Below, piece after piece: positions 10,144-19,411 of a stretch of DNA of 64,000 nucleotides (position 1 is the first letter of the stretch; the number at the start of each line of letters is the position of its first letter). The translations under genes and the position numbers were made by a program. Location: NCBI RefSeq assembly GCF_001424945.1, contig NZ_LMCW01000001.1, forward strand, positions 547,632 to 611,631, written 5' to 3'. The stretch comes from Rhizobium sp. Root1203. Its GTDB lineage: Bacteria; Pseudomonadota; Alphaproteobacteria; Rhizobiales; Rhizobiaceae. The notes under the pieces are model-generated. The model was not told the origin of the DNA and searched no databases. It worked only from the letters and a program-made list of their open reading frames with translations.

Positions 10144-11586
10144 TTGTTTAAGCACAAAAGAATATTCGCAGCTCTGTCTGCCACCGTTGTTTTGAATTTT
10201 GCATTTTACGTCGATGCCAATGCGATGTCTTTGCAGCAGGCAATCGAAAAAACGATGAAAACCAACCCGCAGATACTTCAGGCTGCGCAAAATCGCGAAG
10301 CGGTCGAGTTTGAGCTGCGCCAGGCGCGCGGCCTATACTTGCCGTCTGTTGATCTTGAGGCTGGTATCGGGCGTCGCCGGCTGTCGAACGACACGACCGG
10401 TACTTTGACCTCCGACAGCGACTACTTGTCGCCGGGCGATGTCGGCCTCACGATCAGCCAGACGCTCTATGATGGCGGTGGCCGCAAGGCGCAGGTCGAC
10501 CAGCAGGCTTCGCGCGTCGACGGCGCCTCCTTTCGGGTTCTCGAACGCTCCGAAGCGCTCGCCCTCGAGGTGACGCAGGACTATCTCGAATACATGCTCC
10601 AGAACCAGATCGTCGCGGCCGCGAAGGACAACGTCGCCTTCCACAATGCGATGGTGGGCGACATCAACGAAAGCATCAAGGGCGGCGCCCTGACCGACGC
10701 CGATCGCCTCCAGGGCAACGAACGTCTGCAGGCCGCCAAGGCACGCCAGCGCGAGGCGCTGGAAGAGCTTGAAGCCACCAAGATCCGCTTCCTCAAGGCT
10801 GTCGGCGAGCCGATCGTCAATCCGACGACCCCGCCTTCGCTGGCCAAGTACCTGCCGAAGACGCTCAACGATGCCGTCTTCATCGCCGGCAAGAACAGCC
10901 CGCGCATCTACTCCGCCAATGCCGATATCGATGCCGCCGACGCCGGCGTCCGCGGCGCGCGCGCCAACTATCTGCCGAAGGTCAATCTCGAAGGCACCGC
11001 GCGTGTCGGCGACGATATCGACGGCGACGAAGGCAATACCAACGATTACCAGGTGCGTGTCGTCGCCCGCTGGAATCTCTATCGCGGCGGCATCGACGTT
11101 GCCCGCGAGCAGGAACAGATCCGTCGTGCCGGCGAGCAGCGCTATGCGCTTGCCCAGGTCCAGCGCGAGGTTCAGGAGTCCGTACGGTCCGCCTGGAACG
11201 AGCGCGCCAGCCGCAGCGACCTTTCCGGCATCCTTGGCAAGCAGGCCGAGATCAACAACCAGCTCGTCGGCTCCTATCGCGAGCAGTTCAAGGTCGGACA
11301 GCGTTCGTTGCTGGACGTTCTCGATGCGCAGAACACCAAGTTCAACACCAAGGTTCTCGCGGACACGGCGCGTGTCGCCTCCCTGTTTGCCGAGTACAAG
11401 ATCCTGGCCGCTTCCGGCAATCTCCTTCAGACGATGAAGCTGAAGCCGGTCGAGCAGGCCAAGGGGTATGCGCGGCAAGATTTTGCTGTCCCCGCGAGCG
11501 TTCCGAATCCCGGATATGTCGAGCTGAATTCTCATCAGACCCCCGGCATGCCGTTGGATCTCCTAGCGCCAATTCGACAGCAATAG
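10144..11586 (+). CDS. TolC-family outer membrane channel of the type I secretion system
   Basis: A 480-residue protein with a signal peptide (hydrophobic stretch about residues 7-27) and two tandem outer-membrane efflux repeats: AIEKTMKTNPQI at the first and a second after about residue 250. The C-terminal motif LLDVLDAQNTKFN is typical of TolC/LapE proteins. It forms the outer membrane exit duct for the ABC transporter and adaptor encoded directly downstream. The start is TTG at 10144, chosen because gagggg lies 8 bases upstream and the signal peptide begins there. It is the first gene of a tight operon (19-base gap to the next). Confidence 0.9.
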   Translation: MFKHKRIFAALSATVVLNFAFYVDANAMSLQQAIEKTMKTNPQILQAAQNREAVEFELRQARGLYLPSVDLEAGIGRRRLSNDTTGTLTSDSDYLSPGDVGLTISQTLYDGGGRKAQVDQQASRVDGASFRVLERSEALALEVTQDYLEYMLQNQIVAAAKDNVAFHNAMVGDINESIKGGALTDADRLQGNERLQAAKARQREALEELEATKIRFLKAVGEPIVNPTTPPSLAKYLPKTLNDAVFIAGKNSPRIYSANADIDAADAGVRGARANYLPKVNLEGTARVGDDIDGDEGNTNDYQVRVVARWNLYRGGIDVAREQEQIRRAGEQRYALAQVQREVQESVRSAWNERASRSDLSGILGKQAEINNQLVGSYREQFKVGQRSLLDVLDAQNTKFNTKVLADTARVASLFAEYKILAASGNLLQTMKLKPVEQAKGYARQDFAVPASVPNPGYVELNSHQTPGMPLDLLAPIRQQ

Positions 11587-11605
11587 TCGAGATGGCCATG
11601 GAACC

Positions 11606-13768
11606 ATGCTGAACGTAGCACTAGAAACGACCAGCGGCACGCCGCTCCAGACATTCAAAGCCGCGTTCAAGTCAGTGGCTGCGTTCTATGGCCGGCCGAG
11701 CTCAGATACCGTTCTCTTCTCCGGACTTCCGGACGAGGTGACTGAATCGCTGGATTCCGACGACGTCGAGCGGATGGCGGAGCGGATCGGCCTGCAGGTC
11801 ATCACGCATCGTGAGCGCGATTGTCGCCTGGGGAATTTCGATTGCCCTGCGATCGTCGCCTTCGCTGACGGCGCCGTGCTTCCGGTGCTGGAAGTCGGCG
11901 AGGACGGCTCCTACGTGACGGAAATCGTCCCGGTTGCCGGAAATCCCATCCGGCTGACGCGCGAGGAGTTCGTCGCGCTCAGGCCGCAGATGGCCTTCGC
12001 CTTCACGCTCTACTACCAGAATGCCTCGGAAGAGGCGCTGGTCGGCAATGCCGTCGAGATCGAGAAGCGCCACTGGCTGGCCACGACGCTCGCACCGTAC
12101 TGGCGCACCTACGTCCGCGTCATGATCGCCGCGCTGTTCATCAATCTGATCGCGCTCGGCTCGCCTCTCTTCACGATGAACGTCTACGATCGGGTGCTGC
12201 CCAACAAGGCGATCCCGACGCTCTGGGTGTTGGCAGCCGGTATTTCGCTTGCCTATGTCTTCGATTTCCTCCTCAAGACCGCACGGTCGTCGCTGATCGA
12301 CTACGCCGGCCGCAAGGCCGACCTGCGTCTGTCGCAGCTGCTGTTCGACAAGGTGCTGAACTCGACGCTGGCCTCGCGCCCGATGTCGACGGGCGAATAC
12401 GCCAACCGCGTCACGCAATATGAGTTCGTACGCGAATTCTTCACCTCGAACACCATCGGCGTGCTGATCGACAGCCTGTTCGTCTTCATCTTCCTGGCCG
12501 TCATCTATCTGATATCGGGCTGGCTGGTGGTCATTCCCGCCGTCGCCTTCCTTTTGTCCGTGATAATCGGTCTCTATGCCCAGGCAGCGATCGGCAAGCG
12601 CATGGCAACCGCAGCCAACGAGGCCTCGCGCCGCCAGTCGCTGCTGGTCGAGACGATTTCGACGATCGAAACGCTGAAGAGCCTGCGTGCCGAGGCGACC
12701 ATGCTGCGCCGCTGGCAGGAGCTCTCGAAGTACTCGAGCCGCACCAGCGAGGAAATCAAGCACGTCTCCACCAACGCCATCAACCTGACGATGTTCGTGC
12801 AGCAGATGGTGAGCGTGCTGATCGTCATTGCCGGCACCTACGAATTCTCCGAGGGCCGCATCGCCATGGGCGCAATCGTCGCGACCGTGATGCTGGCGAG
12901 CCGCGCCGGTGCCCCCCTCGGCCAGATCGCCATGACGCTGGCCCGCTTTCGCCAGGCCACGATGTCGCTCCGCATCCTCGACAAGATCATGGAGCAGCCG
13001 GACGACAGGCCGTCGACCGTCGGTTTCGTCAACCGCGAGATCGCCCGCGGCGCCTTCAGTTTCCAGGATGTGTCGTTCCAGTATCCGGGCTCGGATTATC
13101 CCGTGATCAACAAGCTGTCCTTTACAGTCGCTCCCGGCGAGCGGATCGGCATCATCGGCCGCATCGGCTCCGGCAAGACCACGCTCGGACGCCTGCTTGA
13201 CGGTCTGTTTGCGCCGTCGGGCGGCCGCGTGCTGATCGATGGCGTCGATATCCGCCAGTATCACATGGCCGAGGTGCGCTCCGCCGTCGCCGTGGCGGGC
13301 CAGTCATCCGATCTGTTCTCGGGCACCGTCAAGGAAAACCTGCTGATGGGCCGCGCCGATGCCAGCGACGAAGAGTTGCTGGAAGTCGCCCGCATGACCG
13401 GCGTCGACGAGTTCGTCGGCAATCATCCGCGTGGTTTCGACATGCCGGTGGGCGAACGCGGCACCAATCTGTCCAGCGGTCAGAAGCAGGCGCTGACGAT
13501 TGCGCGACTGCTGCTGACCAAGCCCAAGGTCGTGTTCCTCGACGAGCCGTCGGGCGCCATGGATCTGGCGACCGAGCGGCACCTCATCGCCCGCCTTTCC
13601 AAGGCCTTCAGCCGCGAGACGACGCTGCTGATCGCCACCCACCGCTACAGCATGCTCGAACTGGTCGACCGCCTGATCGTCATCGACAAGGGCCGGATCA
13701 TCGCGGACGGGCCGAAACAGGCCGTCATCGAAGCGATGCAGCGCAAGCCGGCGGGGCAGGCGTCATGA
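11606..13768 (+). CDS. Type I secretion ABC transporter (LapB/HlyB type)
   Basis: The 720-residue protein has an N-terminal peptidase-C39-like domain (residues 1-150) that lacks the catalytic cysteine, as in HlyB and LapB, then a six-helix exporter membrane domain (about 165-460) and a nucleotide-binding domain. Walker A GRIGSGKTT is near residue 518, the signature LSSGQKQ near 621, and Walker B VVFLDEP near 640. It powers export of RTX proteins using ATP. Its stop overlaps the next start (ATGA), indicating coupled translation with the adaptor. The 9-kb adhesin upstream is the natural substrate; this is inferred from proximity. Confidence 0.93.
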   Translation: MLNVALETTSGTPLQTFKAAFKSVAAFYGRPSSDTVLFSGLPDEVTESLDSDDVERMAERIGLQVITHRERDCRLGNFDCPAIVAFADGAVLPVLEVGEDGSYVTEIVPVAGNPIRLTREEFVALRPQMAFAFTLYYQNASEEALVGNAVEIEKRHWLATTLAPYWRTYVRVMIAALFINLIALGSPLFTMNVYDRVLPNKAIPTLWVLAAGISLAYVFDFLLKTARSSLIDYAGRKADLRLSQLLFDKVLNSTLASRPMSTGEYANRVTQYEFVREFFTSNTIGVLIDSLFVFIFLAVIYLISGWLVVIPAVAFLLSVIIGLYAQAAIGKRMATAANEASRRQSLLVETISTIETLKSLRAEATMLRRWQELSKYSSRTSEEIKHVSTNAINLTMFVQQMVSVLIVIAGTYEFSEGRIAMGAIVATVMLASRAGAPLGQIAMTLARFRQATMSLRILDKIMEQPDDRPSTVGFVNREIARGAFSFQDVSFQYPGSDYPVINKLSFTVAPGERIGIIGRIGSGKTTLGRLLDGLFAPSGGRVLIDGVDIRQYHMAEVRSAVAVAGQSSDLFSGTVKENLLMGRADASDEELLEVARMTGVDEFVGNHPRGFDMPVGERGTNLSSGQKQALTIARLLLTKPKVVFLDEPSGAMDLATERHLIARLSKAFSRETTLLIATHRYSMLELVDRLIVIDKGRIIADGPKQAVIEAMQRKPAGQAS

Positions 13769-15054
13769 CCAATCGCCACGACAATCCGCCGCTTCTCGCG
13801 CGTGGCATCCTGGCGCTGGTGGCGCTGGTCATCGCCAGCTTCGTCGCCTGGGCCGCCATTGCCAACATCAACGAGATCGCGCGCGGCGAAGGCAAGGTCA
13901 TTCCCGTCTCGAAGACGCAGATCATCCAGTCCTCCGAGCCCGGCGTCGTGCAGCAGATCGCCGTCGTCCTCGGCCAGGTGGTCCGCAAGGGCCAGCTTCT
14001 GGTGCAGCTCGACAACACTACCACGACCTCGTCGCTCGGCGAATCCGTCGCGAAGGCGCGGGCCCTGGGCGCCAAGGTCGCGCGCCTGAAGCTCGAGGAA
14101 GACGGCAGGTACGACGTGCCGTTCATCTGCCCGGAGGATATCCTTTCGGTGGCCAAGGAGGTGTGCGCCAACGAAGCGCAACTGTTCGCCGCCGACCGCG
14201 CCAGCTACCAGAACAAGCTCGGCGTGCTGCAGGAGCGCGTCCGGCAGCGCGAGAACGAACGCAGCGAGGCGCATGCCAACATCGACCGGCTGCAGCAGAA
14301 CATCGACGGCGCGCAGCGCCAGTATGACCTGATCCATCCGCTGGCGCAGAAGAAGCTGGTCGCACAGACCGAAGTGCTGAAGGTCGAGCGCGATCTCACC
14401 GATCAGCAGGGGCAGCTCAAGGTCTACGAGGAAAGTCTCGATCGCCTCGAGGCCGCCGTTCAGGAAGCCAAGCTTCAGCTCGGCGATCTGGCGCTGGAGC
14501 TCCGCCAGCAGGCGTTGACCGAGAAGGCGCAGGCGCTGGCCGAGCTGTCGGTGGTCGACGAGACCGTCCGCGGAGCCTCCGACCGCGTCAAGCGCACCGA
14601 TATCCGCTCGCCGGTGGACGGCATCGTCAACACGCTGGAAGTCAACACGATCGGCGCCTATGTGGATCCGGGCCGCGTCATTGCGGGCATCGTGCCGACG
14701 GCGGACATATTGCTGGTCGAAGCCAAGATTTCACCGCGCGACGTCGCCTTCGTCCGCCGTGGCCAGCCCGCAATCGTCAAGGTCACGGCCTACGACTTCT
14801 CGATCTTCGGCGGGCTGGAAGGCGTCGTCGAGAACATCTCCGCCGACAGCCTTGTCGAGAAGGAGAAGGGCGAAACCTACTATCTCGTCCAGGTGAAGAC
14901 CGATCGCTCCGAGCTCGAGCGCAACGGCAAGGCCTATCCCATCATCCCCGGTATGGTCGCCTCGGTCGAAATCATGACCGGCAGCAAGACCGTGCTCAGC
15001 TATCTCATGAAGCCGATCAACAAGGCGCGCACCGAAGCGCTGACGGAGCGGTAG
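13765..15054 (+). CDS. HlyD-family membrane fusion protein
   Basis: A 429-residue type I secretion adaptor: one transmembrane helix (about residues 13-34), a lipoyl-like half near 55-80, a long alpha-helical hairpin with heptad-like repeats (about 145-265), the second lipoyl-like half containing IRSPVDGIV, and a C-terminal beta-barrel region ending in GMVASVEIMTGSKTVLSYL, the family signature. It links the inner-membrane ABC transporter to the TolC-like channel. It overlaps the transporter gene by four bases and is followed after one base by the next gene, so the operon is compact. Confidence 0.93.
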   Translation: MTNRHDNPPLLARGILALVALVIASFVAWAAIANINEIARGEGKVIPVSKTQIIQSSEPGVVQQIAVVLGQVVRKGQLLVQLDNTTTTSSLGESVAKARALGAKVARLKLEEDGRYDVPFICPEDILSVAKEVCANEAQLFAADRASYQNKLGVLQERVRQRENERSEAHANIDRLQQNIDGAQRQYDLIHPLAQKKLVAQTEVLKVERDLTDQQGQLKVYEESLDRLEAAVQEAKLQLGDLALELRQQALTEKAQALAELSVVDETVRGASDRVKRTDIRSPVDGIVNTLEVNTIGAYVDPGRVIAGIVPTADILLVEAKISPRDVAFVRRGQPAIVKVTAYDFSIFGGLEGVVENISADSLVEKEKGETYYLVQVKTDRSELERNGKAYPIIPGMVASVEIMTGSKTVLSYLMKPINKARTEALTER

Positions 15055-15055
15055 A

Positions 15056-15715
15056 ATGCTGATCGTCAAGCCCGGCAGCAACGCAGTTTCCGATCTCGAG
15101 CCGGCCGAAGAGCCTTTGCCGGCCTTCGACGCGGAAGAGATCGAGCCGCGTTTCCGGGCTGTCGTCGGCCGCAACGGCGAGCGCCGCGGCATTCGCCTCG
15201 AGCGGATCTACTGGGATGGCCTCGGCCGCATGTCGACGTCAGGCAGGATGACGACCGCCGATCTCGTGCAATACACCGCATCCCAGATGCCGGAATCCGG
15301 TAACCTCGCCTCGCTCCTGCGCGTGCTCAGTCTGAAATGGGCGCTGCGCCGGCTGGATACGGTTGAGGACATCTCCTCCATGGCCAACATCAACGCCATC
15401 ATCCAGGCGTCGCCATCGCCGGCGATCCTGCTCACGCAGGAAAAGAAGGTACAGTTCTTCAACGATCCCTTCCTGTCGATGCTGCGCCAGCGCCTGCCGC
15501 TGAGCGATACCGCACAGCTGACCAAGGGGCTGCGCTTCTCGGTGGATACCCAGATCGAGGAGGCGATCGCGACGCTGCGCCGCAACAAGGGCAAGACGCT
15601 GAACACCGGCTTCACCATCGCCGTCGGCACGCAGACGATGAAGGGCCAGATCAATCTGGCCCTGGCGCCGACGCACGAAAAGTCGATGCTGATCGGCTAT
15701 ATCTCGCGATACTGA
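15056..15715 (+). CDS. Ribbon-helix-helix (RHH_4-like) plus PAS-like protein of the secretion operon
   Basis: This 219-residue protein is the last gene of the type I secretion operon, one base after the adaptor. Residues about 45-105 resemble the RHH_4 domain: GIRLERIYWDGL, then a helix, then NLASLLRVLSLKWA. Residues about 115-215 look like a PAS fold (ASPSPAILLTQEKKVQFFND). There is no signal peptide, so it should be cytoplasmic. RHH domains usually bind DNA and PAS domains usually sense small ligands or pair proteins, so a local regulator of adhesin or secretion genes is a reasonable inference, but no function is proven. The stop codon lies inside a tandem repeat. Confidence 0.65.
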   Translation: MLIVKPGSNAVSDLEPAEEPLPAFDAEEIEPRFRAVVGRNGERRGIRLERIYWDGLGRMSTSGRMTTADLVQYTASQMPESGNLASLLRVLSLKWALRRLDTVEDISSMANINAIIQASPSPAILLTQEKKVQFFNDPFLSMLRQRLPLSDTAQLTKGLRFSVDTQIEEAIATLRRNKGKTLNTGFTIAVGTQTMKGQINLALAPTHEKSMLIGYISRY

Positions 15716-15760
15716 TCGCGATCTCGCGATACTGATCGCGATCTCGCGATACCGGTCGCG
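15701..15760 (+). repeat. Three tandem 20-bp repeats spanning the stop codon
   Basis: The unit atctcgcgatactgatcgcg occurs at 15701, 15721 and (two changes) 15741. Each unit holds a self-complementary piece, cgcgat-actg-atcgcg, so the transcript can form consecutive small hairpins. The first copy encodes the last residues and the TGA of the RHH-PAS protein. Confidence 0.9.
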
Positions 15761-15800
15761 CCCGGGTTTTCGGGATATTCTTGCCTGACAACACCAGGTA

Positions 15801-17237
15801 TCAGACCTTTTTCACCTGCGGGATGACCCAGGAACCGTCGAGAATGGACGGCGGATTGTCGTCGGGCCAGTAGAGCCTCATCATCAGGATAAACTTGCCT
15901 TTCGGTGCGGGAAGCCAGTTGGATTCCTTGTCGGCGCCGGGGGATTTGTTCTGGATGTAGATGTCGATCGATCCGTCCGCGTTCGCCTTCAGGTCCTGCC
16001 GCGCGCTGATGGAATAGCGGTCGATCGGATTGGCGACGAAGAAGTACTTTTCGTTGTACATCGTGATCGACCAGAACCCCTTCACCGGCGGCATCTTTCC
16101 TTTCGGAAAGGTCAGGACATAATTGTCCGACCCGGCATAGGCACGCGAGAAAAGCCCGTCCTTGGACTTCGTCGACGTGGGATAGATGGCATCCTCCGGG
16201 CGGTTGGCCCCGAGCCCGATGGCGGCGATGAGAGCCCGCTGCAGGTAATTGGTCCCGTAGACGCCTGTCTTGGTCGTGTAGCCCCAGCCGTTGATATCCT
16301 TGACGTCGCCATTGCTGAACTTGAAGTGCAGCATGATGCGTCCGAAGGCGATGTCCGGAATACGCCTGAGGAAATACGCATCGAGCTTGCTCTTGTCGAA
16401 GTCCTCGCCGGGTACGATGCCGATCTCGGCCATCCTTGCGACCATCTCTGCATCGGCTGTCGCGGGCGGGTTGGTCTTCAACAGCTTGCACAGCAGCGTG
16501 AAATATTCGACCGCGTTCATTTTGTTGACCTGCTCGCGGACCGCCGTCTTCATGTCGATCTTGGGATCGACCTTTCCGGGCGGCGGCGTCCAGTCCTTGC
16601 CGTAGGCGCTGAGCGGCACGAGCTTGCATTGGTCCTGCGCTGCGTGAACCGCCTTGTAGTCCTCCGGCGTGCCGGTGCAGTAGATGCGTCCGAGTATCCA
16701 GACGATACTCGTCGGCGACTTGTACTCGGTAACGCCCTCTGGCAGTTTACCCCGCCATCCGGGACCCGTGATCGCGTAGGCCTGCGCGCCGCCGCCCGTG
16801 GTCCTTTTCCCGGGCACCTCGAAGACGTTCGTCCATCCGTCGAGCATCGGGAACAGGAAGTACCGGTCTTTCATGTCAGGGAACGAGAAGACCCAGGGTT
16901 CCTTGCCGACGTCGATGAACGCGGTCGTGTAGAGCGTATCGGCATTGGGTGCCGTCACGTCCGTAAAGGACGAATCGGGGTACTCCCGGACCTTGATGAT
17001 CTGGCCCATCGGCCCCTTGGTACCCTTGACCTTGGCGACGTTGGTGATCACCCGCCGCGTCATCTCCATCGTCACCAGCGGATAGCCGTAGATGTAGGCC
17101 TCGACCGCCAGCCAGAAGTCGCTCTTGCCCTCGAACGGGTCGAGCAGCGGATCGTCGATGGCGAGTGCAGGCGAAAGCGAGCCGGCTGCAAGCAGACCGA
17201 GACCGCCGATTGACACGGTGCGGCGCGTGACTTTCAT
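15801..17237 (-). CDS. DUF1254/DUF1214 exported protein
   Basis: A 478-residue protein with a Tat-like signal (RRTVSIGGLGLLAAG). The DUF1254 domain covers about residues 40-190 (EAYIYGYPLVTMEMTRR, APNADTLYT) and DUF1214 about 340-470 (NGWGYTTKTGVYG, FWSITMYNEKYFFVANPIDR, KGKFILMMRLYWPDD). The biochemical function of the family is not established. The start at 17237 is preferred over the upstream in-frame codon because gtggaggtcacg precedes it and the signal peptide begins there. It is convergent with the secretion operon. Two paralogues (17925 and 20173) lie on the opposite strand nearby. Confidence 0.85.
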   Translation of the reverse strand: MKVTRRTVSIGGLGLLAAGSLSPALAIDDPLLDPFEGKSDFWLAVEAYIYGYPLVTMEMTRRVITNVAKVKGTKGPMGQIIKVREYPDSSFTDVTAPNADTLYTTAFIDVGKEPWVFSFPDMKDRYFLFPMLDGWTNVFEVPGKRTTGGGAQAYAITGPGWRGKLPEGVTEYKSPTSIVWILGRIYCTGTPEDYKAVHAAQDQCKLVPLSAYGKDWTPPPGKVDPKIDMKTAVREQVNKMNAVEYFTLLCKLLKTNPPATADAEMVARMAEIGIVPGEDFDKSKLDAYFLRRIPDIAFGRIMLHFKFSNGDVKDINGWGYTTKTGVYGTNYLQRALIAAIGLGANRPEDAIYPTSTKSKDGLFSRAYAGSDNYVLTFPKGKMPPVKGFWSITMYNEKYFFVANPIDRYSISARQDLKANADGSIDIYIQNKSPGADKESNWLPAPKGKFILMMRLYWPDDNPPSILDGSWVIPQVKKV

Positions 17238-17431
17238 CGTGACCTCCACGGGGCGTGTTTCTCCCGAGCGGATCTGGCCAGTTGCCAACATCATGCCCCC
17301 GCAGATTTTTTAACATGCCCTAATATTGCCTGCTAGGACTAGAGGTGGGCGTAGGACTACAGCAAAAGGATATGGTCGCACGGAGCGGCTCCCGTTCACG
17401 AAGTGCTGCCTGGAACGCGACCTCGTTCGCG

Positions 17432-17650
17432 TCACTTCTGGCGCTTGAAGGTCCACTTCACGACATATTCGCCGCTGCGTTTCTGTTTGGTCCTGGTCTT
17501 CAGCCGAACCGGCCCGCCCAGCGCGGTCTCCGCATTCTCGAAGGCCTGGCGGGCTTCGGCGATGGCGCGGTGATACGCGCTGTTGTCACGCTTCGGGCTC
17601 TCGGCAATTGCCTTGAGAATGGCGATGATGTCTGGCTTGTCGTTGGCCAT
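17432..17650 (-). CDS. Small basic hypothetical protein
   Basis: A 72-residue, Lys/Arg-rich protein starting MANDKPDIIAILKAIAES, with a C-terminus dense in Lys and Arg (KTRTKQKRSGEYVVKW). The start at 17650 is chosen over the longer form because ggggag lies upstream and the N-terminus looks natural. No family is recognised. It stands alone between two DUF1254 genes, and the flanking sequence (17238-17431 and 17651-17840) shows nothing else. Confidence 0.45.
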   Translation of the reverse strand: MANDKPDIIAILKAIAESPKRDNSAYHRAIAEARQAFENAETALGGPVRLKTRTKQKRSGEYVVKWTFKRQK

Positions 17651-17840
17651 GAATGGTCGCACTCCCCGGCGTTGCGCTGCAGCCACGCGCCAATCCGTGC
17701 CGCGGCAATCGGTTCAATACACCAACCGGCGCCTGCGTCTCAATCCAAACCTCGGCCGGAGCCTGCCATTGCCCCCGGCTCGCGACGCAATCGCGCGTTG
17801 CCCAGGAGAGGCGGAACAACGTCTCCAAATCGATGATTTT

Positions 17841-17869
17841 TACGTCCGCGTTTACCGTAACGTACTTCC
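17841..17869 (+). promoter_or_regulatory. Dyad element upstream of DUF1254 gene (copy 1)
   Basis: A 29-base stretch with arms TACGT (17841) and ACGTA (17860) around a 14-base core beginning ccgcgtttaccgt. It matches 26 of 29 bases of the element at 20092, and both end 52-55 bases before the start codon of a DUF1254 gene. The likely role is an operator or a 5'-UTR structure. Confidence 0.6.
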
Positions 17870-17924
17870 GTGCACGCTGCATTTCATAGGATGTTGTCAC
17901 CCTGAACCGCTGGCAGGAGCACCT

Positions 17925-19331
17925 ATGCTGAGACTATTGTTCGCCGCGATGGCAGCCACCGCCGCGGTTGCGTCAGCCGCCGCTGCATTCTCCCCACGCG
18001 AACTGGCGGAGCGTACGATCGAACGCCGCGCCGTGGAGGCTGCGATCTGGGGCATTCCAGCCGTCAATTATGACCTTATGCTGCAGGAGATGCTGACCAA
18101 GACGAAGGGCAAGGTCAACCAGATCGTCTTTTGGTCGCGCCCCCTCGATTGGCACAATCAGACGCTCACGCCCAATCCGGACGCCATCTATCTGATGACC
18201 TTTACCGACACGAGGGATGTCGGACCTGTTGTCATAGAAGTTCCGCCGGCCGAAGGCGGATCTATCAACGGCAACATCGTCGACGCGTGGCAGATGCCGC
18301 TTGAAGATGCGGGGCCATCGGGAGCCGACCAGGGCAAGGGTGGAAAATATCTCATCCTGCCGCCCGGCTACACCGATCGGATTCCCGACGGCTATATCCC
18401 TCTGAAGTCGAACACCTATGGCGGATACGCGCTGCTCCGTTCCAATCTCGCAAGCCACAGCGACGCCGATATTTCAAGGTCGGTCGCCTATGCCAAGCGA
18501 TTGAAGGTCTATCCGCTGTCTCAGGCCGCCAACCCTCCGGAGACCGTCTTTACGGACGCCAGGGACGTTCTGTTCGATTCGACCATCCGCTACGACGCCA
18601 GCTTCTTCAAAAATCTCGACCGCATCGTTCAGGCTGAGCCGTGGCTGCCGCGCGACAGGGTCATGATCGACCAGCTCAAGACGCTGGGCATCGAGAAGGG
18701 CAAGTCCTACAAGCCGGATGCAAAAACCACCAAGCAGCTCGAGGCTGGAATCCACGAAGCGCAGCAATGGCTCGAAGCCAAATACGATACGGACTTGATA
18801 CCTTTTTATGAAAAGGGACGCTGGAATTTTCCGGCCAACCCGGATCTGGTCAAGGCTGCGGTCGCCTCTTTCGACGAGCCTGACGCCTACCCCGTCGATA
18901 TCAGGGGCCTGACCTACAGCTACGTCTACGTGGGGATCAAGCGTCTCGGAGCCGGCCAGTTCTACCTTATCTCGATCAAGGACAAGGACGGGAAGTCCTT
19001 TGACGGGTCGAAGACCTATCGCCTCAATGTCCCGGCTAACGTGCCGGTCGAGCAATACTGGTCGCTGACGGCATACGATCGCGGAACGCATGCGCTGATC
19101 CGCAACATGCCCCGCGCCAGCCGTTCGTCCCAGATACAGGAACTTGCGAAGAATGCCGATGGTTCGGTCGATCTCTTCCTTGGGCCGGAGGCGCCGAAGG
19201 GAAAGGATGCCAATTGGATCCCGACCGACCCGAAACGGGACTTCGAACTCATGTTCCGGCTCTATGCGCCGACGAAAGCGCTCTTCGACAAGACCTGGGT
19301 GCTGCCGGACGCAGAGCGCGTGCGCAAATAG
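17925..19331 (+). CDS. DUF1254/DUF1214 exported protein, paralogue 2
   Basis: A 468-residue protein with a signal peptide (MLRLLFAAMAATAAVASA...). DUF1254 lies at about residues 30-160 (VEAAIWGIPAVNYDLMLQEM, NPDAIYLMTF) and DUF1214 at about 330-460 (SYVYVGIKRLGAGQFYLISI, QYWSLTAYDRGTHALIRNM, FELMFRLYAP). The start at 17925 has aggag seven bases upstream; a much longer open frame upstream lacks such a site. No enzyme activity is known for the family. It carries the shared dyad element in its leader. A small hydrolase gene follows 80 bases downstream, possibly co-transcribed. Confidence 0.85.
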   Translation: MLRLLFAAMAATAAVASAAAAFSPRELAERTIERRAVEAAIWGIPAVNYDLMLQEMLTKTKGKVNQIVFWSRPLDWHNQTLTPNPDAIYLMTFTDTRDVGPVVIEVPPAEGGSINGNIVDAWQMPLEDAGPSGADQGKGGKYLILPPGYTDRIPDGYIPLKSNTYGGYALLRSNLASHSDADISRSVAYAKRLKVYPLSQAANPPETVFTDARDVLFDSTIRYDASFFKNLDRIVQAEPWLPRDRVMIDQLKTLGIEKGKSYKPDAKTTKQLEAGIHEAQQWLEAKYDTDLIPFYEKGRWNFPANPDLVKAAVASFDEPDAYPVDIRGLTYSYVYVGIKRLGAGQFYLISIKDKDGKSFDGSKTYRLNVPANVPVEQYWSLTAYDRGTHALIRNMPRASRSSQIQELAKNADGSVDLFLGPEAPKGKDANWIPTDPKRDFELMFRLYAPTKALFDKTWVLPDAERVRK

Positions 19332-19411
19332 TGATCGAAGACCGCGTTGCCCCGCATGCGGGTGGGCCAGCCGGTCTTGTGTCCGGCTGAGCTGCCGAAT
19401 AAACTGGTGCG

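Noticed and set aside
11702..13264. 520-codon minus-strand frame opposite the ABC transporter
   Set aside because: Antisense shadow: the plus strand carries a complete transporter with all motifs, and the reverse product is His/Asp/Arg-rich with no family features.
15701..15760. CRISPR array
   Set aside because: Repeats are directly adjacent with no spacers, and no cas genes are present.
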